Shown here piece after piece: positions 58,591 through 64,000 of a DNA stretch of 64,000 nt. The DNA is taken from the NCBI RefSeq assembly GCF_050876985.1, contig NZ_JBPAPP010000002.1; one strand, given 5' to 3'. The translations under genes and the position numbers were made by a program. This DNA comes from Halopseudomonas sp002296055. GTDB lineage: Bacteria > Pseudomonadota > Gammaproteobacteria > Pseudomonadales > Pseudomonadaceae. The notes beneath the pieces are model-generated. The model saw only the letters and a program-made list of their open reading frames with translations. It was not told where the DNA came from and searched no databases. Numbering within the stretch: the stretch's first letter is position 1; every line of letters begins with the position of its first letter.

Positions 58591-59405
58591 GCGTCTTTCT
58601 CCGTCTGCAGCAAATCCTGCACATAATTCTGTGCCGGAAAATGGAAGGGCACCGGGCCGTCTGGCTCGCCCTGCATAAACTGGCGAATGCGCGGGCTATC
58701 GGAGTTCATCAGTTCATCCGGCGTACCGTGTCCGAGCACCTGCCCGTCCCCCACCACGTAGAGGTAGTCGGCGATGCTGGCGGTTTCAGCCAGATCATGG
58801 GACACCACAATGCTGCTCAACCCGAGCGCATCGTTCAGCAGCCGGATCAGCCGTACCAGCACACCCATGGAGATCGGATCCTGACCGACGAAGGGCTCGT
58901 CATACATCATCAGCGCAGGGTCGAGGGCAATGGCCCGCGCCAAGGCAACCCGACGCTTCATGCCACCGGACAGCTCGTCGGGCATCAGGTCACGCGCACC
59001 GCGCAGACCAACGGCCTGCAATTTCAGTAACACAATGTCACGAATCATGTCTTCGGGCAGGTCGGTATGCACCCGCAGCGGGAAAGCGACGTTCTCGAAG
59101 ACATTCAAATCGGTAAACAGGGCACCGCTCTGGAACAGCATGCCCATATCCTGGCGCGCGGCGAACAGCTGCTCACGACCCAACTCGGGAATGTTCTGAC
59201 CATTCACCCAGATCGAGCCGCTGTCCGGGCGCAGCTGCGCGCCAATCAGGCGCAGCAGCGTGGTCTTGCCGCAGCCTGAGGGGCCCATGATGCCGGTCAC
59301 CTTGCCGCGTGGAATGCGGATATCAACATTGTCGAAGATCACCCGGCTACCGCGCCGAAAGGTGATGTTCTGCAACTCAACAATGTAATCCGATGCGTCA
59401 TTCAT
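58587..59405 (-). CDS. mlaF: Phospholipid ABC transporter ATP-binding protein MlaF
   Basis: 272 residues. Walker A GPSGCGKTTLLRLIG, signature LSGGMKRRVALARAIA, Walker B ALMMYDEPFVGQDP and a D-loop/H-loop following (VSHDLAETASIADY). It powers phospholipid transport with MlaE, MlaD and MlaB. It is the first gene of the leftward operon, divergent from kdsD across about 200 bases. Confidence 0.96.
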   Translation of the reverse strand: MNDASDYIVELQNITFRRGSRVIFDNVDIRIPRGKVTGIMGPSGCGKTTLLRLIGAQLRPDSGSIWVNGQNIPELGREQLFAARQDMGMLFQSGALFTDLNVFENVAFPLRVHTDLPEDMIRDIVLLKLQAVGLRGARDLMPDELSGGMKRRVALARAIALDPALMMYDEPFVGQDPISMGVLVRLIRLLNDALGLSSIVVSHDLAETASIADYLYVVGDGQVLGHGTPDELMNSDSPRIRQFMQGEPDGPVPFHFPAQNYVQDLLQTEKDA

Positions 59406-59572
59406 GGGGTGCCAAGGCCTTCAAGGGTCGTGCCCCGTCCTAGGGCAAAATCAAGCCGCGTAATATAGCAGAGCGCCGAGAACAGCCCAAGCGACGAATC
59501 GACAAGTACCCTGAACCGGGGATAAACACGCGCAAGCCGTTGTCGATGGATGAGTTGGCAGGGACAAACCGC

Positions 59573-59578
59573 TATACT
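59573..59578 (+). promoter_or_regulatory. Possible -10 box of the kdsD operon
   Basis: TATACT, 31 bases before the kdsD ATG. No clear -35 stands at 16-18 bases upstream, so this is suggestive only. Confidence 0.3.
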
Positions 59579-59609
59579 TGCCGGCTCAGTGATCACCGAC
59601 AGGCACCCC

Positions 59610-60581
59610 ATGGCCGAATTTGACTACATCGCTTCCGCTCGCCGCACCATCAGCATGGAGCGCGACGCCGTTGACTCTCTGCTGCAGCGCCTGGCCGAGC
59701 CGTTCAGCACCGCCTGCGCCACCCTGCTGGCCTGCCGTGGCCGCGTGGTGGTCACCGGCATGGGCAAATCCGGCCACGTTGGCCGCAAGCTGGCGGCAAC
59801 CCTGGCCAGTACCGGCACACCGGCCTTTTTTGTGCACCCCGGCGAAGCCAGCCACGGCGACATGGGCATGATTACCGCCGAGGACGTGGTGATTGCTCTA
59901 TCCAACTCCGGCAACACGGCCGAGGTTGTAACCCTGCTGCCACTGATCAAACGCCTTGGCGCGCCACTGATCAGCCTGACCGGCAACGCCGAGTCCACCC
60001 TGGCACAGGCCGCTGTCGCCAACCTGGACACCGGCGTCGAGCAGGAAGCCTGCCCGCTCAACCTGGCTCCGACTTCCAGCACTACCACAGCCCTGGTCAT
60101 GGGCGACGCCCTGGCGATTGCCCTGCTTGAAGCACGCGGTTTCAGCGCCGAAGACTTTGCCTTCTCGCACCCCGGCGGCAGCCTGGGCCGTCGCCTGCTG
60201 CTGCTGGTCGATGACATCATGCATGGTGGAGACAGCATGCCGCTGGTCGGCCCGCAAGTGCCGCTGCGTGACGCCCTGCTGGAAATGACCCGCAAGGGTC
60301 TCGGCCTGACCGGCATCGCAGATGAGCAAGGCGCTCTGGTTGGCATCTTCACCGACGGTGACCTGCGCCGCACCCTGGATCAGAACATCGACTTTCAAAG
60401 CGTACGCATCGGCGACCTGATGATCCGCGGCTGCAAGACCGCCCGCGCCGGCATGCTGGCGGCCGAGGCGCTGAAGATAATGGAAGACGCCCGCATCAAC
60501 GGCCTGTTTGTCGTCGACAGTGACGGCCGACCGGTGGGCGCCCTTAACATGCATGACCTGCTGCGTGCAGGCGTAGTGTGA
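59610..60581 (+). CDS. kdsD: Arabinose-5-phosphate isomerase KdsD
   Basis: 323 residues from the ATG at 59610. The sugar isomerase (SIS) domain is marked by VTGMGKSGHVGRKLAATL, HPGEASHGDMGMI and ALSNSGNTAEVV. Tandem CBS domains follow (about 205-323; VGIFTDGDLRRTL, GLFVVDSDGRPVGALNMHDLLR). It makes arabinose 5-phosphate for KDO synthesis in LPS. It overlaps kdsC by 4 bases (GTGA) and opens the rightward operon to lptB. Confidence 0.96.
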   Translation: MAEFDYIASARRTISMERDAVDSLLQRLAEPFSTACATLLACRGRVVVTGMGKSGHVGRKLAATLASTGTPAFFVHPGEASHGDMGMITAEDVVIALSNSGNTAEVVTLLPLIKRLGAPLISLTGNAESTLAQAAVANLDTGVEQEACPLNLAPTSSTTTALVMGDALAIALLEARGFSAEDFAFSHPGGSLGRRLLLLVDDIMHGGDSMPLVGPQVPLRDALLEMTRKGLGLTGIADEQGALVGIFTDGDLRRTLDQNIDFQSVRIGDLMIRGCKTARAGMLAAEALKIMEDARINGLFVVDSDGRPVGALNMHDLLRAGVV

Positions 60582-61111
60582 GCCTAGCTATGGATAACCT
60601 GACCCAACGTGCCAAGGCTATCCGCCTGGCCATTTTCGACGTTGACGGCGTACTCACCGACGGCCGCCTTTACTTCATGCCCGATGGTACCGAGTTCAAA
60701 TCGTTTAACACGCTGGATGGGCACGGCATCAAAATGTTGATGGCGTCCGGCGTCGAAACCGCCATCATCAGCGGCCGCAAGTCACCCCTAGTTGAGCGGC
60801 GCGCCGCCAACCTGGGTATCAAGCATCTGATCCAAGGGCGTGAAGACAAACTGACCGCACTTAACGAGCTACGCCAGATCATCCCGGTCGAAATGCACGA
60901 AATTGCCCACCTCGGCGATGACCTGCCGGACCTGCCGGTGATGCGCCGGGTTGGCCTGGGCATGGCGGTTGCCAGTGCCGACGCCTTTGTCCGCGAGCAC
61001 GCTCACGGCGTTACCAGGGCGGTCGGCGGCGCCGGTGCAGCGCGCGAGTTCTGCGAGTTCATCATGCGCGCCCAGGGCACCCTTGAGCAGGCACAGGCAG
61101 CCTACCTGTGA
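60578..61111 (+). CDS. kdsC: 3-deoxy-D-manno-octulosonate 8-phosphate phosphatase KdsC
   Basis: 177 residues of HAD fold: IFDVDGVLTDG with the nucleophile aspartate, IISGRKSPLVERRA and AHLGDDLPDLPVM. It removes phosphate from KDO 8-phosphate. The GTG at 60578 overlaps the kdsD stop as GTGA; an ATG at 60590 is an alternative start. The lptC start overlaps its own stop by 4 bases in the same way. Confidence 0.95.
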   Translation: MSLAMDNLTQRAKAIRLAIFDVDGVLTDGRLYFMPDGTEFKSFNTLDGHGIKMLMASGVETAIISGRKSPLVERRAANLGIKHLIQGREDKLTALNELRQIIPVEMHEIAHLGDDLPDLPVMRRVGLGMAVASADAFVREHAHGVTRAVGGAGAAREFCEFIMRAQGTLEQAQAAYL

Positions 61112-61689
61112 ACCTCGGGCTGCCGCGCTACCTCACCCTTGGTCTGCTGCTGGTCGCCGGCGCCGCGCTGGCCCTGGCTGTGGGCTACTGGAACATCCGC
61201 CCTGCCAGCTTTGCGCCGGCGGATGTCGAACGCGAAAACGCCCGCCCCGACTTTTATATAGACAACGCGCGCATCCAGATGCTCGATGAGCAAGGCCAAG
61301 TCGCCTACCGACTGACTGCCGAGCACGCTGTACACCAGATTGAAGACGGCAGCACCCGCCTGCAGCAACCCGAGCTGCTGTTTTATCGCGGCGACAATCC
61401 CGCGCCCTGGCTACTCAAGGCCGAAAACGGGCTGGTCACCGAAAAAGGTGATCGCGTGGACCTTGATACCGACGTCCTGTTACAGCAGCAACCCGAGGGT
61501 CAGCCGCAACGCCAGCTCACCACCTCGGCGCTGACACTGTTTCCTCGTCGCGACTACGCCGAAACCGACCAAAGCGTTAGAATCGAAGCCGCTCGCAGTG
61601 TGACCACTGCCGAGGGCATGCAACTATTTCTCAATGACGGCCGCCTGCAGCTGCTGTCCACCGTAAGAGGCCAATATGAGGTGCGTTAA
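61108..61689 (+). CDS. lptC: LPS export protein LptC
   Basis: 193 residues from the GTG at 61108, overlapping the kdsC stop as GTGA. A single N-terminal transmembrane anchor (YLTLGLLLVAGAALALAVG) is followed by a beta-jellyroll domain (IDNARIQMLDEQGQVAYRL, WLLKAENGLVTEKGDRVDL). It is the inner-membrane component that passes LPS from LptB2FG to LptA. lptA starts before its stop, with a 14-base overlap. Confidence 0.93.
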   Translation: MNLGLPRYLTLGLLLVAGAALALAVGYWNIRPASFAPADVERENARPDFYIDNARIQMLDEQGQVAYRLTAEHAVHQIEDGSTRLQQPELLFYRGDNPAPWLLKAENGLVTEKGDRVDLDTDVLLQQQPEGQPQRQLTTSALTLFPRRDYAETDQSVRIEAARSVTTAEGMQLFLNDGRLQLLSTVRGQYEVR

Positions 61690-62239
61690 CTCCCTCCTTG
61701 CCCTGACCCTGCTGGCCGGCTGCGCCACGCACGCCCTGGCACTGCCGAGCGACAGCAGTCAGCCCATCCGCATTCAGGCGGATGCAGCGACTCTGGATGA
61801 CAAGCGCAATACCGCCGTTTATACCGGCAATGTCATCATCACCCAGGGCAGCATGCGACTGACCGGCGGCCGCGTCACACTGAGCACCAACGCCAACGGC
61901 GAACTCAATACCATGGTCACCCATGGCAGCCCGGCCACTTATCAGCAAACCCCGGAAGCCAACAAGGCGCCGGTCAAGGCGCGTGCGCAGACCATCGAAT
62001 ATCACGCTGACCGCGAGACCATCGTACTCATTCAAGAAGCCTTCCTGGAGCAGTCAGGCAACACCTTCCAGGGCGACTACGTCAGCTACGACATCCAGCG
62101 CCAGGTGGTTGACGCTGGCCGCGGTGGCGAGAACGCCAGCGGCAACCAGAGCCAGGGTGGCGGACGCATCGAGATCGTTATCCAGCCACGCAGCCGCAGC
62201 AGCAGCGACGACAGCAACCAAGAGCCTGACGCGCCATGA
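61676..62239 (+). CDS. lptA: Periplasmic LPS bridge protein LptA (LptH in Pseudomonas)
   Basis: 187 residues. The N-terminus MRCVNSLLALTLLAGCATHALA is a signal peptide, and the beta-jellyroll (ADAATLDDKRNTAVYTGNVIITQGS, VTLSTNANGELNTM) is the family fold. The signal contains LLAGC, a lipobox-like motif, although family members are soluble periplasmic proteins. The C-terminus is a Gly/Ser/Arg-rich tail. LptA forms the bridge from the inner to the outer membrane. It overlaps lptB by 4 bases (ATGA). Confidence 0.93.
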   Translation: MRCVNSLLALTLLAGCATHALALPSDSSQPIRIQADAATLDDKRNTAVYTGNVIITQGSMRLTGGRVTLSTNANGELNTMVTHGSPATYQQTPEANKAPVKARAQTIEYHADRETIVLIQEAFLEQSGNTFQGDYVSYDIQRQVVDAGRGGENASGNQSQGGGRIEIVIQPRSRSSSDDSNQEPDAP

Positions 62240-62961
62240 CAACCCTGCACGCCAAAAACCTGGCCAAGGCCTATAAATCCCGCAAGGTGGTGCGCGACGT
62301 CTCGCTATCCATCGACAGCGGCCAGGTAGTCGGCCTGCTCGGCCCCAATGGCGCAGGCAAAACCACCTGTTTCTACATGATTGTTGGGCTGGTCAAGGCG
62401 GACCAGGGCACAGTGACGGTCAATGACAAGGACGTGACCCGCCTGCCCATGCATGGCCGCGCCCGCGAAGGCATCGGCTACCTGCCGCAGGAGGCATCGA
62501 TCTTCCGCAAGCTGACCGTAGCCGACAACATCATGGCCATTCTGGAAACCCGCAAGGACCTGAACCGCCAGGCACGCGAAGGCAAGCTGGAGTCCTTGCT
62601 ACGCGAATTTCACATTCACCACCTCAGCGACAGCCTCGGCATGAGCCTGTCCGGCGGTGAGCGCCGGCGCGCCGAGATTGCCCGCGCCCTGGCGACCGAC
62701 CCCAGCTTTATTCTGCTCGATGAGCCCTTTGCCGGCGTGGACCCGATCTCGGTCGGCGACATCAAGCAGATCATCCAGCACCTCAAGGACAAGGGCATCG
62801 GCGTACTGATCACTGATCACAACGTGCGCGAGACCCTGGATATCTGTGACAAGGCGTATATCGTCAACGATGGCCACATCATCGCCGAAGGTGACGCCGA
62901 AACGGTTCTGGCGGACCAGACAGTGAAAGATGTATACCTGGGCCATGCCTTCCGGCTATAA
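62236..62961 (+). CDS. lptB: LPS export ABC transporter ATP-binding protein LptB
   Basis: 241 residues. Walker A GPNGAGKTT (36-44), signature SLSGGERRRAEIARALA, Walker B FILLDEPFAGVDPISV, and a conserved TDHNVRETLDICD switch. It powers LPS extraction by LptFG, which are not in the window. It closes the kdsD-kdsC-lptC-lptA-lptB run; rpoN follows 93 bases later on the same strand. Confidence 0.97.
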   Translation: MTTLHAKNLAKAYKSRKVVRDVSLSIDSGQVVGLLGPNGAGKTTCFYMIVGLVKADQGTVTVNDKDVTRLPMHGRAREGIGYLPQEASIFRKLTVADNIMAILETRKDLNRQAREGKLESLLREFHIHHLSDSLGMSLSGGERRRAEIARALATDPSFILLDEPFAGVDPISVGDIKQIIQHLKDKGIGVLITDHNVRETLDICDKAYIVNDGHIIAEGDAETVLADQTVKDVYLGHAFRL

Positions 62962-63054
62962 AAGCACCCGTATTTCAGGCATGCTACCGGCAAATGGACA
63001 TCAGCATGTCCAAACCAACGGTTTGAACCAGCGCACAAGGTATTTCGCAACACA

Positions 63055-64000
63055 ATGAAACCCTCGCTCGTCCTCAAGATGGGGCAGCAGCTGACCATGA
63101 CACCTCAGCTGCAGCAGGCCATCAGACTGCTTCAGCTGTCCAGTCTCGACCTCCAGCAGGAGGTGCAGGAGGCGCTGGAAGCCAACCCCATGCTGGAAAT
63201 GGCCGACGAGGGTGACGACGATTACAGCAGCAACGCCAGCCAGGAAGGTGGCGACGACGATGCGCCCGCAGTAACCCTGCCTGAGCCGGTCTCCATGGAC
63301 TCCATCGACCAGCACACCCAGGGCGACCAGGAAGGCAACTGGAACGAAGCCATCCCCAATGAGCTGCCGGTCGACACCCAATGGGAAGACGTCTACCAGA
63401 CCTCCGCCAGTTCTCTGCCCAGCCAGGATGACGAAGACTGGGACTACACCTCGCGCACCGGAACCGGCGAAACCCTGCAAAGTCACCTGGAATGGCAGCT
63501 CAACCTGCTGCCGATGTCCGAGACTGATTACCAGATTGCCACCGCGCTGATCGACGGCATCAACGCCGACGGATACCTCGAAGAGTCACTGGAAGACATA
63601 CTCGCCTCGCTGCCAGAAGAGCTTGAAGCCGAACTCGACGAAGTCGAGATGGTGCTGCACCGCATCCAGCAATTTGAACCGGTCGGCGTCGGCGCCCGCG
63701 ACCTGCGCGAATGCCTTCTGCTGCAGATTCGCCAACTGCCGGACGACACCCCCATGCTGGAGCAAGCCACCCGCGTCGTCCGCGACCACCTGGAGCTGCT
63801 CGGCAATCGCGACTTTACCCAGTTGATGCGCCGCAGCAAGCTGAAGGAAGATCAGCTACGCGACGCCATCGGTCTGATCCAGACACTGAACCCGCGCCCC
63901 GGCTCGGAAATCGCCTCCGGCGAAGCCGAATACGTGATTCCCGACGTCATCGTGCGCCGCGACAGCCACCGCTGGGTGGTCGAGCTGAACCAGGACGCCG
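63055..64000 (+). CDS. rpoN: RNA polymerase sigma-54 factor RpoN (N-terminal part, cut by window edge)
   Basis: 315 complete codons are visible. The activator-interacting domain begins MKPSLVLKMGQQLTMTPQLQQ, then AIRLLQLSSLDLQQEVQEAL, characteristic of sigma-54. An acidic linker (about 50-120) is followed by the core-binding domain (ETLQSHLEWQLNLLPMSETD, GVGARDLRECLLLQIRQL, LNPRPGSEIASGEAEYVIPD). The C-terminal RpoN box is beyond the edge. It is the gene expected after lptB in Pseudomonas. Directs transcription from -24/-12 promoters with AAA+ activators. Confidence 0.97.
   Translation, partial: MKPSLVLKMGQQLTMTPQLQQAIRLLQLSSLDLQQEVQEALEANPMLEMADEGDDDYSSNASQEGGDDDAPAVTLPEPVSMDSIDQHTQGDQEGNWNEAIPNELPVDTQWEDVYQTSASSLPSQDDEDWDYTSRTGTGETLQSHLEWQLNLLPMSETDYQIATALIDGINADGYLEESLEDILASLPEELEAELDEVEMVLHRIQQFEPVGVGARDLRECLLLQIRQLPDDTPMLEQATRVVRDHLELLGNRDFTQLMRRSKLKEDQLRDAIGLIQTLNPRPGSEIASGEAEYVIPDVIVRRDSHRWVVELNQDA

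Noticed and set aside
1..64000. CRISPR arrays, tRNA or rRNA genes
   Set aside because: No regularly spaced direct repeats, no tRNA-like cloverleaf end with TTCGAATC-type arm, and no rRNA-like stretch were recognised by eye. A tRNAscan-SE and a CRISPR search would settle it.

Overview
The window is 64 kb of a high-GC gammaproteobacterial chromosome. Gene order and protein sequences point to the Pseudomonadaceae (Pseudomonas/Halopseudomonas type). The right-hand part, algW, hisC, hisD, hisG, murA, ibaG, mlaBCDEF, then divergently kdsD, kdsC, lptC, lptA, lptB, rpoN, is the arrangement known from Pseudomonas. The genus assignment is inference; no rRNA or tRNA gene was recognised. Almost all of the window is core housekeeping sequence, with one clear accessory patch near 37.3-40.0 kb.

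Layout. 0-9.7 kb: the end of a PspA-like protein, a secreted metallo-beta-lactamase-fold hydrolase with a LysR regulator, a CHAD protein, a YpfJ-type metallopeptidase, an EamA transporter, an RND efflux pair, and ohr behind two palindromic operators. 9.7-20.3 kb: thrC-hom, dsbC, xerD, the rpsP-rimM-trmD-rplS operon, ffh, a CcsA/YpjD-type membrane protein and a CNNM/CorC-type transporter. 20.3-28.8 kb: an SGNH hydrolase, purT with small partners, two Nudix hydrolases, an L,D-transpeptidase, a TetR/DUF2855 divergent pair, an outer-membrane barrel and an RlpA-like lipoprotein. 28.9-37.2 kb: a formylglycine-type sulfatase behind a BamA/TamA-like barrel, a periplasmic ATP-dependent DNA ligase, queH, a large MORN-like lipoprotein, and DUF998, DUF3010 and TIGR02450 proteins.

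37.2-40.0 kb: five small leftward genes of unlike, AT-richer composition. They end at a GTTGGGC-type core site and a C-terminal fragment of an integron integrase facing the other way. I read this as the remnant of a chromosomal integron, which is the most unusual object in the window. 40.1-52.6 kb: purL, mltF, tadA, cysNC, cysD, a NIF3-family protein, algW and hisC. 52.7-64 kb: histidine synthesis, murA, the Mla phospholipid transport operon, and the KDO/Lpt operon leading into rpoN, which is cut by the window edge.

The envelope theme is strong. Mla (lipid asymmetry), Lpt plus KDO synthesis (LPS), murA, mltF, RlpA, an L,D-transpeptidase, AlgW and several outer-membrane proteins sit in one 64 kb stretch. 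A family of AGCTTGC-type inverted repeats lies at four gene junctions, and strong hairpin terminators mark most transcription-unit ends.
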